35,998 bases of DNA from Myxococcales bacterium (lineage in GTDB: Bacteria > Myxococcota > B64-G9). Positions within the stretch are counted from its first letter, which is position 1; every line of letters starts with the position of its first letter. The notes below the pieces were generated by a model, which did no database searches, was not told where the DNA came from, and was given only the letters and a program-made list of their open reading frames with translations. The stretch is from NCBI GenBank assembly GCA_012798435.1, contig JAAZNF010000062.1:1-35998 (forward strand). The letters are read 5' to 3'. The position numbers were made by a program, and so were the translations under genes. Positions 17,059 through 25,345 of this stretch are shown in pieces.

Positions 17059-18690
17059 ATGCGCACTCATCTTTCGGAATGGCAGGCGTTAGCACAACAC
17101 GCCCAGACGGCGCGCGAGCTGCACTTGCGGGATCTGTTCCGAGAAGATCCCAGGCGCGCCGAGCGCTTTTCGCTGGAGGCGGCCGGCTGGCTGCTCGACT
17201 ACAGCAAGAACCGCATCACCCAAGAGACCATGGAGCGCCTGCGCGCGCTGGCCCGCGCCTGCGACGTGCCCGGCGCCATCCGGGCCATGTTCGCCGGCGA
17301 GCGCATCAACCGCACCGAGAACCGCGCCGTGCTCCACGTGGCGCTGCGCAACCGCTCGAACACGCCCATCCGGGTGGACGGCCAGGACGTCATGCCCGCG
17401 GTGAACGGAGTGCTCGAGCGCATGGCGGCCTTCGCCCGCCAGGTGCGCGATGGATCCTGGACCGGCTACCGCAGCCGCCGCCCCGTCCGCAACATCGTCA
17501 ACCTGGGGATCGGCGGCTCCGATCTCGGCCCGGCCATGGCCGCCGAGGCGCTGCGCTTCTACTCCGACCGGCGTCTGCGGGTGCGCTTCGTCTCCAATGT
17601 GGACGGGACCCACCTGGCCGAGACCCTGCTCGGCCTCGAGCCGGTCGAGACCCTGTTCGTGGTGGCCTCCAAGACCTTCACCACGCAGGAGACCATGACC
17701 AACGCCGAGAGCGCCCGCCGCTGGCTCTTGCGCGCGCTCAAGGATGACGCGGCGGTGTCGCGGCACTTCGTGGCGGTGTCCACCAACCGCGAGGCGGTGA
17801 GCCGCTTCGGCATCGATCCGCAGAACATGTTCGAGTTCTGGGACTGGGTGGGCGGGCGCTACTCGCTGTGCTCGGCCATCGGCCTGCCGCTCATGATCGC
17901 CATCGGCCCGGAGAACTTCTTCCGCATGCTGGACGGCTTTCACGCCATGGATCGGCACTTCGCCGAGGCGCCCCTGGAGAAGAACCTCCCCGTCACCCTG
18001 GCCCTGCTCGGGGTGTGGTACCGCAACTTCCTTTCCGCCGAGAGCCACGCGGTGCTGCCCTACGATCAGTACCTGGCGCGCTTCCCGGCCTACTTGCAGC
18101 AGCTCGACATGGAGAGCAACGGCAAGGGTGTCGACCGCCAGGGGCGCCCGGTCGACTGCGCCACCGGCCCCATCCTGTGGGGCGAGCCGGGCACCAACGG
18201 CCAGCACGCCTTCTTCCAGCTCATCCACCAGGGGACCGCGCTGGTCCCCGCCGACTTCATCGGCTTCTGCCGCTCGCTGAACGACGTCGGCGATCACCAC
18301 CTGAAACTCATGTCGAACTTCGTGGCCCAGACCGAGGCGCTGGCCTTCGGCAAGACCGCCGCCGAGGCGGCCGCCGAGAAAGTCCCGCCCGAGCTCGTCC
18401 CCCACAAGACCTTCCCTGGCAACCGCCCCAGCAACACCCTGCTGGCCGACGCGCTCACCCCGGACGCACTGGGCGCGCTGATCGCCCTCTACGAGCACAA
18501 GGTGTTCGTGCAAGGCGTGATCTGGGACGTGTTCTCCTTCGATCAGTGGGGCGTGGAGCTGGGCAAGGTGCTGGCCAAGAAGGTCCTGGACGAGCTCTCC
18601 GCCGGCGCCGAGCCGCAGCTTTCGCACGACAGCTCCACCAATGCGATTGTCCGGCGCCTGCGCGCGCGCCGCTACCCGGCGCTGGAATAG
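17059..18690 (+). CDS. pgi: Glucose-6-phosphate isomerase
   Basis: This 543-residue enzyme interconverts glucose 6-phosphate and fructose 6-phosphate in glycolysis and gluconeogenesis. The family is unmistakable: [94 protein letters not shown] and DQWGVELGK. Catalytic residues fall where expected for the E. coli-type enzyme: Glu352 (MESNGKG), His383 (GQHAF) and Lys503 (LGKVL). ATG 17059 follows CGGGAGGAGCC. Length is normal and no residue is missing. A candidate extended -10 promoter lies just upstream, and a hairpin follows the stop. Confidence 0.98.
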   Translation: MRTHLSEWQALAQHAQTARELHLRDLFREDPRRAERFSLEAAGWLLDYSKNRITQETMERLRALARACDVPGAIRAMFAGERINRTENRAVLHVALRNRSNTPIRVDGQDVMPAVNGVLERMAAFARQVRDGSWTGYRSRRPVRNIVNLGIGGSDLGPAMAAEALRFYSDRRLRVRFVSNVDGTHLAETLLGLEPVETLFVVASKTFTTQETMTNAESARRWLLRALKDDAAVSRHFVAVSTNREAVSRFGIDPQNMFEFWDWVGGRYSLCSAIGLPLMIAIGPENFFRMLDGFHAMDRHFAEAPLEKNLPVTLALLGVWYRNFLSAESHAVLPYDQYLARFPAYLQQLDMESNGKGVDRQGRPVDCATGPILWGEPGTNGQHAFFQLIHQGTALVPADFIGFCRSLNDVGDHHLKLMSNFVAQTEALAFGKTAAEAAAEKVPPELVPHKTFPGNRPSNTLLADALTPDALGALIALYEHKVFVQGVIWDVFSFDQWGVELGKVLAKKVLDELSAGAEPQLSHDSSTNAIVRRLRARRYPALE

Positions 18691-18720
18691 CGCCCCATGG
18701 GACGACGCGCCCCGGGACCG

Positions 18721-18741
18721 GACCCGCTCTTGAAGCGGGTC
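18721..18741 (+). terminator. 8-bp hairpin after pgi, without a T-run
   Basis: GACCCGCT (18721-18728) and AGCGGGTC (18734-18741) form a perfect stem with a 5-nt loop, 31 bases after the pgi stop. No T-run follows, so it may only reduce read-through into the next gene or protect the mRNA end. A second GC-rich inverted segment (GCGGC/GCCGC) lies downstream before 18819. Confidence 0.4.
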
Positions 18742-18818
18742 GTGTGCGTGAGAGCGGCGCGGCTGGCCGCGCTGCCGCAAGAGCGGGTGCGGCCCGGCGC
18801 GACAAAACGGAGGCAGAC

Positions 18819-19580
18819 ATGACCGGAAAACTGGAAGGAAAGCTGGCCCTCATCACCGGCGCGAGCCGTGGCATCGGCGAGGCCATCGCCCGCGCCTACC
18901 TGGCCGAGGGGGCGCGCCTGGTCCTGGTATCGCGCAAGGCGGAGGCCCTGGAGCAAGCCGTCGCCCGCCTGGCCGCTCCCGCCGGGCGGGTGTGGACTCG
19001 CGCCTGCCACGTGGGGCAGCTCGCCGCGCTCGACGAGCTGGTGGCCTTCTGCGAGCAGGGGCCGGGCCTGCCCGACATCCTGGTCAACAACGCCGGCACC
19101 AACCCGCACTTCGGGCCGCTCTTCGAGTGCACCAGCGAGCTCTTCGACAAGATCTTCGAGGTCAACCTCAAGGGGCCCTTCGAGCTTTCGCGCCGGCTGT
19201 GCCAGCGCTGGATCGCGGCGGGGCGGCCCGGCTGCGTCATCCACATCGCCTCCATTCTGGGCCAGCGCGCCGCGCCGCTGCAGGGCGTGTACGGCATGAC
19301 CAAGGCGGCGCTGATCTCGCTCACCCGCAGCATGTCGTTCGAGCTGGGGCGGCAGGGTATCCGGGTGAACGCCATCGCCCCGGGGCTCATCGAGACCCGC
19401 CTCTCGCAGGCGCTGGTGGGAAGCCCCGACATCCTCAAGCTCTTCACCGACCGCACCGGCCTGGGGCGCCACGGGCAGCCGCAGGAGATCGCCGGGGCGG
19501 CGGTGTTTCTGGCCTCGGACGACGCGGCCTACATCAACGGCGCTACCCTGAACGTGGACGGGGGCTACGGGGTGTCCTGA
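18819..19580 (+). CDS. Short-chain dehydrogenase/reductase (3-oxoacyl-ACP reductase-like)
   Basis: This is a classical SDR of 253 residues. The NAD(P) Rossmann motif is GASRGIG (14-20), NNAG follows at about 90, and the catalytic set is Asn116, Ser145 (IASILG), Tyr158 and Lys162 (YGMTK). The stretch NAIAPGLIET and the C-terminal LNVDGGYG are typical of FabG-like and related oxidoreductases. GGAGG lies just upstream of ATG 18819. The substrate cannot be read from sequence; nearby genes for a crotonase and a HAD phosphatase make acyl-CoA or lipid metabolism plausible but do not prove it. Its last 16 bases overlap the end of the convergent HAD gene. Confidence 0.9.
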   Translation: MTGKLEGKLALITGASRGIGEAIARAYLAEGARLVLVSRKAEALEQAVARLAAPAGRVWTRACHVGQLAALDELVAFCEQGPGLPDILVNNAGTNPHFGPLFECTSELFDKIFEVNLKGPFELSRRLCQRWIAAGRPGCVIHIASILGQRAAPLQGVYGMTKAALISLTRSMSFELGRQGIRVNAIAPGLIETRLSQALVGSPDILKLFTDRTGLGRHGQPQEIAGAAVFLASDDAAYINGATLNVDGGYGVS

Positions 19581-20242
19581 GCCGGCGCGCGACCCCAGTC
19601 GAGCACGGGCAGGCCGCGGCGCCGGGCCTCGCGGCGCAGGCGGGGGTCGGGGTTCACCACCCGCGGGTTCCCGACCCGGAGCAGGATGGGCAGGTCGGTG
19701 ATGCTGTCGCCGTAGTAGTAGCAGGTCTTCAGATCGACGCCTCGGCGCTCGGCCAGGCGCTCGGCGTAGTGGACCTTGCCCTCGCCGTAGCACACCGGCG
19801 GCACCACCTCGCCGGTGAAGCGGCCATCGCGCACCTCGTAGCGGGTGGAGAGGATCTCGTCCATGCCGAACAGCCGGGCCGCCGCCCCGGCCTCGTAGGG
19901 CGAGGACGAACTCAGGATGGCGAGGACATGGCCCTCTCGCCGGTGTTCTTCCACCGCCGCCCGGGCGCCGGGGGCGACGTGCGGCACCACCTCCTCGGCG
20001 AACCAATCCTCGGTCCAGCGGCGCACCGTCTCCTCGGGGAGACCCTTCACCGTCTGCAGCGCCTTGCGCATGGCGCGCTCGATGTTGACGAGCCCGAAGC
20101 GGTAGGCCGCCAGGTAGAACCCCGCCTCGACGACCTGGAAGCGGCTGATGCGTCCCAGGCGTCGCTCGCGCCGCATCCACAGCCGGCCGGAGTTGACCGC
20201 GAGCAGCGTGCCGTCGAGGTCGAAGAAGGCGATGGGCTTCAC
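19565..20242 (-). CDS. HAD-superfamily (subclass IB) phosphatase
   Basis: This protein of 225 residues (from GTG 20242) is a HAD-IB hydrolase, the group that includes phosphoserine phosphatase-like enzymes. Motif I is FFDLDGTLL (nucleophile Asp8, acid Asp10), motif II is in ILSSSSPYEA, motif III Lys is in GEGKVHYAE and motif IV is YYYGDSITDLPIL. A helical cap (RRERRLGRISRFQ onward) sits between motifs I and II. GTG 20242 is favoured because the core begins two residues later; an ATG at 20329 would add 29 residues without clear domain content and would run through the divergent promoter region. The natural substrate is unknown. It converges on the SDR gene. Confidence 0.88.
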   Translation of the reverse strand: MKPIAFFDLDGTLLAVNSGRLWMRRERRLGRISRFQVVEAGFYLAAYRFGLVNIERAMRKALQTVKGLPEETVRRWTEDWFAEEVVPHVAPGARAAVEEHRREGHVLAILSSSSPYEAGAAARLFGMDEILSTRYEVRDGRFTGEVVPPVCYGEGKVHYAERLAERRGVDLKTCYYYGDSITDLPILLRVGNPRVVNPDPRLRREARRRGLPVLDWGRAPAQDTP

Positions 20243-20292
20243 GGGGCCGAGTCTTGCGAAATTTCGAGCGTCGCGCAAGCGCCGAAAACCGT

Positions 20293-20320
20293 TTGCATCC
20301 GGGAGCGGGGCCGGTATCTT
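20293..20320 (+). promoter_or_regulatory. Possible promoter upstream of the crotonase gene
   Basis: TTGCAT (20293-20298) and TATCTT (20315-20320) are spaced by 16 bases and lie about 30 bases before the start codon. A 10-bp perfect palindrome (CGAAATTTCG, 20257-20266) sits upstream, between the divergent HAD and crotonase genes, and could be a regulator site. Both readings are tentative. Confidence 0.3.
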
Positions 20321-20337
20321 GAGGTGCATGCCGTACC

Positions 20338-20345
20338 GGAGGTGA
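20338..20345 (+). promoter_or_regulatory. Near-perfect Shine-Dalgarno for the crotonase gene
   Basis: GGAGGTGA is an almost ideal match to the 16S rRNA tail, placed 4 bases before ATG 20350. It fixes the start and suggests strong translation. Confidence 0.85.
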
Positions 20346-20349
20346 ATCC

Positions 20350-21135
20350 ATGAGCCCGTATTCCTTTCTCACCGCCGAACGCGAAGGCGGCGTGATGTCG
20401 GTGGGTCTCCACCGGCCCGACAAGCGCAACGCCTTCTCGGTGCAGATGTTGCGGGAGCTGGCCGAGGCCTACACGGAGTTCGAGCACGACCGGGAGGCGC
20501 GGGTGCTACTGCTCTTCGCCCACGGGCAGCACTTTACCGGCGGGCTCGATCTGGCCGAGGTGGGCCCGGCGGTGGCCGGCGGCGAGCCGCTCATCCCGGA
20601 CGCTCTCGTCGACCCGCTCGACCTGCGGCCGCCGCGGCGCACCAAGCCGGTGGTGTGCGCGGCGCAGGGCTGGTGCCTCACCATCGGGGTGGAACTTCTG
20701 CTGGCCTCGGACATCCGCCTGTGCGGAAGCGACGCGCGCCTGGCCCAGATGGAAGTGAAGCGCGGCATCATGCCCTTCGGCGGGGCCACCCTGCGCCTGC
20801 CGAGATTGTGCGGCTGGGGCAACGGCATGCGCTGGCTGCTTTCCGGCGGCACGTTCGACGCCGCCGAGGCGCTGCGCATCGGGCTGGTGCAGGAGGTGGT
20901 CGAGCCGGCGCGCTTGCTGGATCGCGCCCGGGAGATCGCCGCCGAGGTGGCCGCCCAGGCGCCGCTGGCGGTGCAGGCCTGCCTGCGCTCCGCCCGGCTG
21001 GCCCAGGAGCAGGGCGACCGCGCGGCCGTGGCGGAATTCGAGAAGGAGGTGCGCGCCCTGATGGCCACCGAGGACGCCGCCGAGGGCCTGATGAGCTTCA
21101 TCGAGCGCAGGGCGGCGCGTTTTACGGGGCGCTAG
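20350..21135 (+). CDS. Enoyl-CoA hydratase/isomerase (crotonase) family protein
   Basis: This is a 261-residue crotonase-fold protein acting on an acyl-CoA. The oxyanion-hole segments are HGQHFTGGLDLAEVG and AAQGWCLTIGVELLLASD; LAQMEVKRGIMPFGGATLRL carries the Glu that matches the first catalytic acid of hydratases. The second Glu of classical hydratases should fall near GNGMRWLLSGG, where I see no acidic residue, so it may be an isomerase, lyase or other crotonase reaction. The start is fixed by GGAGGTGA. It is divergent from the HAD gene and followed after 119 bp by cutA. Confidence 0.9.
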   Translation: MSPYSFLTAEREGGVMSVGLHRPDKRNAFSVQMLRELAEAYTEFEHDREARVLLLFAHGQHFTGGLDLAEVGPAVAGGEPLIPDALVDPLDLRPPRRTKPVVCAAQGWCLTIGVELLLASDIRLCGSDARLAQMEVKRGIMPFGGATLRLPRLCGWGNGMRWLLSGGTFDAAEALRIGLVQEVVEPARLLDRAREIAAEVAAQAPLAVQACLRSARLAQEQGDRAAVAEFEKEVRALMATEDAAEGLMSFIERRAARFTGR

Positions 21136-21173
21136 CGGTTATGCCCGTCGATTCTGCGGCAAATCGGAAGAGC

Positions 21174-21240
21174 GCGTCTGGCTGCGCTTGCTCCAGGGGT
21201 CATCGCAGCCAGACGCAACAGACAATGGTCTGACCGTTGC
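21174..21240 (+). repeat. Tandem hairpins between the crotonase gene and cutA
   Basis: GCGTCTGGCTGCG (21174-21186) pairs perfectly with CGCAGCCAGACGC (21204-21216): 13 bp with a 17-nt loop. Directly downstream, CAGAC-AATG-GTCTG forms a second small hairpin inside outer GCAAC/GTTGC arms, ending at 21240, about 15 bases before ATG 21255. No T-run follows. This could be a terminator-like end of the upstream transcript or a structured 5' leader of cutA. No known riboswitch class is recognised. Confidence 0.6.
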
Positions 21241-21254
21241 CAACCGGAGGCGGC

Positions 21255-21647
21255 ATGAGGTTCTACTCGGTGTACCTGACGGCGGCGAGCGCCGCCGAGG
21301 CCGAACGCATCGCCACGCGGGTGGTCGGGGAGGGGCTGGCGGCCTGCGCCAACGTGTTTTCACGCGTCCGCTCCATCTACCGCTGGGAGGGCCGGCTCCA
21401 CCGCGATCCCGAATCGGCCGCCATCCTCAAGACCACCGCGGGGCGGTTGCGCGCGCTGATGTCGCGCATCCGGGAGCTCCACTCCTACCAGGTGCCGTGC
21501 ATCGTGGCCTGGCCCATCGCCGCCGGCCACCGGCCGTACCTCGAGTGGGTGGCGGCCGAGTGCGCCAGGCGGCCGAAAGCGCCAGCGCGAACGGGCGCGC
21601 GTTCTGGTGGCGGTCGCAGGACCGGTAGGGCGAAGCGCAAGGGCTGA
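21255..21647 (+). CDS. cutA: CutA1-family protein with a basic C-terminal tail
   Basis: This 130-residue protein matches the trimeric CutA1 family, linked by genetics to divalent metal tolerance in E. coli though its molecular job is unclear. Marks are the N-terminal strand FYSVYLTA, the segment GLAACANVFSRVRSIYRWEG, the strand AAILKTT, HSYQVPCIVAWPI and PYLEWV. Compared with the usual length of about 105-115 residues it has an added Arg/Lys/Gly-rich tail of about 24 residues (KAPARTGARSGGG onward), which could bind nucleic acid or be simply disordered. ATG 21255 follows CCGGAGGCGGC. The next gene starts 4 bases after its stop, so they are co-transcribed. Confidence 0.93.
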   Translation: MRFYSVYLTAASAAEAERIATRVVGEGLAACANVFSRVRSIYRWEGRLHRDPESAAILKTTAGRLRALMSRIRELHSYQVPCIVAWPIAAGHRPYLEWVAAECARRPKAPARTGARSGGGRRTGRAKRKG

Positions 21648-21651
21648 CCCC

Positions 21652-22200
21652 GTGCCCACCGTCATCACCCATGCCGTGGTCGGCCTGACGGCGGTGAAGG
21701 TGCTCGTGCCGCCGCCGGTCCGGCCTCGGATCTGGCTGGCGGGCATCCTGGCGGCGGTGCTCGCCGATCTCGACTCGTTCGGGTTGTATCTTGGCATTCC
21801 CTACGGGCACCCGCTCGGCCACCGCGGCCTCTCTCACTCGCTGCTCTTCGGTCTCTTACTGGGCATGCTGCTCGCGGCCATCCTGCTGCACGGTCGGCCC
21901 CGCCAAGAGCAGTTGCGCCTGGGCCTTGTCTTTTCGCTCGCGGCCATGCTGCACGGCACGCTGGACGCGCTGACGAACGGTGGGTTGGGGGTGGCCCTGT
22001 TCGCCCCCTTCGACAACGGCCGGATTTTTTTTTCCGTCACGCCCATCGAGGTGTCGCCCATCGGGCTCTCCGGCCCGGCCCTCCGGCGCCTGGTGACTGT
22101 GATCGGCAGCGAGGCGTTGTGGGTGTGGCTGCCCTGCGGGCTTCTTATGCTCGTCAGCGTGCTCGTTCGCCGGTTGCGCAGGGAGCGAGGACAGACGTAG
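21652..22200 (+). CDS. YdjM-like membrane-bound metal-dependent hydrolase (DUF457)
   Basis: This is a predicted inner-membrane protein of 182 residues. It shows the family arrangement: THAVVGL near the N-terminus, then ILAAVLADLDSFG, then HRGLSHSLLFGLLLG, which give conserved His and Asp residues beside membrane segments; a further His is in AMLHGTLDALTNGG. About four hydrophobic segments are visible, the last followed by a basic tail (VRRLRRERGQT). GTG 21652 is preferred because the family normally begins Pro-Thr followed by THA; an ATG 45 bases upstream lies inside cutA. The family is named as metal-dependent hydrolase, but the reaction is poorly defined; roles in membrane or LPS maintenance have been proposed for relatives. 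Confidence 0.85.
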   Translation: MPTVITHAVVGLTAVKVLVPPPVRPRIWLAGILAAVLADLDSFGLYLGIPYGHPLGHRGLSHSLLFGLLLGMLLAAILLHGRPRQEQLRLGLVFSLAAMLHGTLDALTNGGLGVALFAPFDNGRIFFSVTPIEVSPIGLSGPALRRLVTVIGSEALWVWLPCGLLMLVSVLVRRLRRERGQT

Positions 22201-22241
22201 CGCGGCTGGAAATCGACGAGGGGCGCGGCTGTCGGCCCGGG

Positions 22242-23735
22242 TTATTCCCGCACCCGGCCGGTCTTGGGGGGGGGGTAGAACGTCCCGCCGGCGCAGTCGC
22301 AGGTGTTGCGCGTGTTGATGCGGATGCGTCCCGAGCCGCCGCCGCCGCCGCCGCCGCCGAGCTTGTCGAAAGTCTCGGGGCACTGCAGCGCCTGGAACTC
22401 CTGGCCGTCGCCGCCGGGCACATCGCCGACCGCCCCCGCGCCGCCGTTGCCGCCCTGGGTGAGGCCGTACAGCGCGCAGCCGCGTCCGTCCTTGCCGTCG
22501 CCGCCGACCGCCGCGGTGGCCGAGTTCTGGGCGTCCTGGCCAGGATCGCCGAACTCGCCGGCGGAATTGCCGCCGCCGCCGCCGGCGCCGCCGTTGGCGT
22601 AGATGCTCCCGGTGACCGTCACCTCGGGGGCCTCCAGCAGCACCGAGCCGCCGCTGCCCCCACCGGCGCCGCCCAGGCACTCGCTCATGCTCTGCCCGTT
22701 GCCGCCCTGGCCGCCGCCGCCCCCGGCGTGGATGGCGCCGGAGACGGTCACGCGCACGCCCGCCGAGAACTGCACCGCCCCGCCGCCGCCGCCGCCCTTG
22801 CGCGCCTTGCAGCCGTCCTGGCCGGTCTGGCCGCCGAGAAGCGGGGTGATGGTCTGGTTCAGCGCCGCCACGCCGCCGTTCCCACCCGTGGTGCCGTTGC
22901 TACCGCCGGCCCCGCCGAACATCCCCGCCGCCTCGCTCTTTTCCGGCGCGCGCGCGCCCGCCCCGCCGCGGGAGCCGCTGCCCGAGAGCGACAGGGTGCC
23001 GCTCACCGTCACCGACTCGTAGGCCAGCACCGCCAGGGCGGCTTCCCCGGAGAGGGAGAGGTTCTGCACGGTGAGCCGGTCGAGCTGGCAGCGGCAGATG
23101 CGCGGCACGCCCGCCGGCGCCACCAGGGCGCAGTCGCCGAGCGCGGCGCCGGCATGGCAGTCGTTGACGGTGTCGAAGGAGCCCGCGGCGGTCTTGGAAA
23201 GCCCGGTGGGGACGAGCTCGCCGAGGTCGGTGTTGTTCGAGGGGATGATGAGGCAGCAACGCGTCTGGCAGCACCCCACCGCGCCGCAGTCGCGTGTGGA
23301 GGAGGCGTAGTTGCACTGGCCGCCGCTACAGGTGCCGGGGGTCGAGTAGAAGGTGAGGGTGCTCCCCTGGCAGCTCCCCGCGGGCGGGCTGAGGCAATCG
23401 GCGTCCACGCTGCAGCCGCCCTGGGGAAGACAAGACAGCTTGTCGGCGCTCTGGACGTAGCCGCTCTCGCAGGTGCAGGCGGGCTGCTTGTCCAGGCCGA
23501 CCACGCACACCCCGTGCCCGGAGCATGTCTGGCCGGTGCAGGCGTTGGCCGGCAGACACTCGTCGCCGCGGGCCGAGGGCGTGTAGCCCGGGTCGCACAC
23601 GCAGGCCCACTCGCCGGATGGCTTTTCACAGTGGCCGTGGCCGGAGCAGCTGTAGGGGCAACCCTCGCTGCCCGAGCAACCGGCATAGAGCAGAAGAATC
23701 CCGCCAAGGATGGCTCCAAGGCTTGCGTTCTTCAT
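22242..23735 (-). CDS. Glycine-rich EGF-like lipoprotein
   Basis: This 497-residue lipoprotein starts at ATG 23735, after GAGGTG, with lipobox LLYAGC (Cys20); the open frame continues 54 bases upstream without a signal-peptide reason to use it. Two EGF-like cysteine modules follow (CPYSCSGHGHCEKPSG to about residue 60; CTGQTCSGHGVC to about 100), then further Cys-rich sequence. From about residue 240 the protein is dominated by short beta strands (LTVQNLSLSG, VTVSGTLSLSGSG, VTVTGSIYANGGAG) separated by glycine-rich loops, suggesting a beta-helix with many GGxGG turns. No catalytic residues were seen. It is probably a surface adhesin or matrix protein; this is inference. The gene is convergent with the DUF457 gene across a short gap. 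Confidence 0.82.
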   Translation of the reverse strand: MKNASLGAILGGILLLYAGCSGSEGCPYSCSGHGHCEKPSGEWACVCDPGYTPSARGDECLPANACTGQTCSGHGVCVVGLDKQPACTCESGYVQSADKLSCLPQGGCSVDADCLSPPAGSCQGSTLTFYSTPGTCSGGQCNYASSTRDCGAVGCCQTRCCLIIPSNNTDLGELVPTGLSKTAAGSFDTVNDCHAGAALGDCALVAPAGVPRICRCQLDRLTVQNLSLSGEAALAVLAYESVTVSGTLSLSGSGSRGGAGARAPEKSEAAGMFGGAGGSNGTTGGNGGVAALNQTITPLLGGQTGQDGCKARKGGGGGGAVQFSAGVRVTVSGAIHAGGGGGQGGNGQSMSECLGGAGGGSGGSVLLEAPEVTVTGSIYANGGAGGGGGNSAGEFGDPGQDAQNSATAAVGGDGKDGRGCALYGLTQGGNGGAGAVGDVPGGDGQEFQALQCPETFDKLGGGGGGGGSGRIRINTRNTCDCAGGTFYPPPKTGRVRE

Positions 23736-23787
23736 GGGCACCTCGCTTGCGGATATTATCCGCTTTCGAAAAAGACCAGCATGTAGC

Positions 23788-23806
23788 AAGGGGGCTGCGC
23801 CCCCTT
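23788..23806 (-). terminator. Hairpin after the zinc-ribbon gene
   Basis: AAGGGGGC (23788-23795) and GCCCCCTT (23799-23806) form a perfect 8-bp stem with a 3-nt loop, 10 bases past the zinc-ribbon gene stop on the minus strand. A T-rich stretch (TCTTTTTC) follows on that strand but only about 14 bases later, so termination is plausible rather than classical. Confidence 0.5.
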
Positions 23807-23815
23807 GGACCCCCG

Positions 23816-24295
23816 CTAGCTCCTCCCGATGATGTCCAGTTCACCGGCGTCCACCCAGATGAGCCGGCAGGTGTTGCAGGCGTCGATCACCACCCGTCCC
23901 GGCCCGTGGTAGGGGTAGGTGTCCATCTCGGCGTTGCAGGTCGGGCAACGGATGCGGCGCTCGAGCTCCTCGGGGTTGAGGCGACGATCGGAGAGGCGCG
24001 GTCCGTCGTGCAGCGCCCGGCGGAGGTTCACCAGGCGCGAGAAGGCCGTCTGGCTGCACAGGATGCCCCGGCAGTTGGGGCAGCACAGCACCATGTTGTC
24101 GAGCACCGAGCCCAGCGAAAGCTCGCGCGCGCACACCGGGCAGCTCGTGCCGCTCTTCCCGCCCAGCAGCCGCACCCCGTCGCGGCTCTCTGCGGGGAAG
24201 CGAAAAGTAGAGCAGTGATCGCACACCAGGCAACCGCGCTCCGCCACCGCCCGCATGGGCGCGCCGCAGTTCGGACAGTTGGTGTCGAGCGTCAT
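23816..24295 (-). CDS. Multi-zinc-ribbon protein with a TFIIB-type C-terminal finger
   Basis: This 159-residue cytosolic protein has repeated zinc-ribbon cysteine pairs: CPNCGAPM with CLVCDHC, then CPVC with CCPNC, then CPTCNAEM with ACNTCRLIWVDAGELDI. The last unit matches the zf-TFIIB family closely (Cys pairs followed by xxWVDxGEL). No membrane segment or enzyme motif is seen. Such proteins usually bind metal for structure, and partners are not known. It starts 18 bases after the upstream RMD1-like gene, so the two are probably one transcript and may work together. Confidence 0.88.
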   Translation of the reverse strand: MTLDTNCPNCGAPMRAVAERGCLVCDHCSTFRFPAESRDGVRLLGGKSGTSCPVCARELSLGSVLDNMVLCCPNCRGILCSQTAFSRLVNLRRALHDGPRLSDRRLNPEELERRIRCPTCNAEMDTYPYHGPGRVVIDACNTCRLIWVDAGELDIIGRS

Positions 24296-24313
24296 GGGGC
24301 CCTCCCCGCCATC

Positions 24314-25099
24314 TCAGCGCCACATCTCGTAGAGCACGAAGGCCAGAAGCTCCAGCGCGATCAGGATCACCACCACCCACTCCAGGCGCAGGCTGTTGCG
24401 GCTGGAGAGGAAGTCGTACAGGTTGGAGGTGGAGTCGGCCAAAAACTGCAACTTCCGCTCGATGGCCTCCTGGCGCTCGGGCAGGTCGAACATGTCGAAC
24501 AGCGACTTGTAGAGCTGCTCCAGGCTCTCCGACTCCCAGGTGGCGTCCGGCTTGTCGAACAGCGTCAAGTTGGCCAGCACCGCGTGCCGGGTCTGGCCCA
24601 GAAAGCCGATCACCCGCAGGATCTTGCGCGAGGAGATGCGCACCCGGCCCCGCTCGTGCAGCTCGCGAAGATACGGCAGGAAGCGCTGCAGCGCCGCGTC
24701 CACCTCCCGCTCCAGGTACTCCAGCGCCACCGACTGGGCCAGCAGGTTGGCGATCACCCGCACCTGGTCGAGCGTCGGCTCGCCGGGCAGCCAGACCTCG
24801 TTGAACAGCACCTTCTGCTGCTCGCGGCCGATGTCCACCTGGAGGCGGTCCTCCACCTCCTCCACCAGCGTGGGGTCTTCCAGCGTCTCGCGGACGCGCC
24901 CGGCCACCAGCCGCGCCAGCGCCTCGTCGAACGACCAGAACACCACCGCGCCGAAGTTGGTGATGATCACCCGCCGGCTGCTCCCCAGGTCCACCACCAA
25001 GGGGTCGGCGTTCAGGATGGCGAACTCGGCGAACCGCTCGCGCACCTTCTTGAGGTCCACCGTCGAGCTGAAGTACCAGGCGCGCAGCGACACTCGCAT
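24314..25099 (-). CDS. RMD1/YagE family protein (DUF155)
   Basis: This 261-residue protein matches the DUF155 family, which includes yeast Rmd1 and Sif3-type mitochondrial proteins and bacterial YagE. Visible marks are the strand VIITNFGAVVFWSFDE, the helical region ALEYLEREVDAAL, then ILRVIGFLGQTRHAVL and a Leu-rich C-terminal helix (EWVVVILIALELLAFVLYE) that looks like a single membrane anchor. Trp in ATWESESLEQLYKS and the charged helix before the anchor fit the family. Molecular function is unknown; the fold may be a membrane-associated scaffold. It sits upstream of the zinc-ribbon gene and is divergent from the lipoprotein operon at 25346. Confidence 0.88.
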   Translation of the reverse strand: MRVSLRAWYFSSTVDLKKVRERFAEFAILNADPLVVDLGSSRRVIITNFGAVVFWSFDEALARLVAGRVRETLEDPTLVEEVEDRLQVDIGREQQKVLFNEVWLPGEPTLDQVRVIANLLAQSVALEYLEREVDAALQRFLPYLRELHERGRVRISSRKILRVIGFLGQTRHAVLANLTLFDKPDATWESESLEQLYKSLFDMFDLPERQEAIERKLQFLADSTSNLYDFLSSRNSLRLEWVVVILIALELLAFVLYEMWR

Positions 25100-25345
25100 G
25101 TCGGCCTCCAGCTTCGCATCATACCCGTGCCCGGCCGGGGCCTCAAGCGATGAAACCGCGGCACCTCTCGCGGCCGCTGTATGGCGGATTCGTACAGGCT
25201 GGCCGCGCTCCGCTGGACCTCGTGAACCCAGATACGAGATGTGCTAGGACGCAAGAATCGGGGTTGGATTTCCTTGAATGCGCAAGTTCGGAAGTCGTCG
25301 GAGATACACGACGGTCTTTTCCGCATCTCCTAGAGGGAGGCGAGC

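Noticed and set aside
17089-18780. 563-residue minus-strand frame opposite pgi
   Set aside because: pgi is unambiguous on the plus strand; the antisense frame is a by-product of GC-rich codons.
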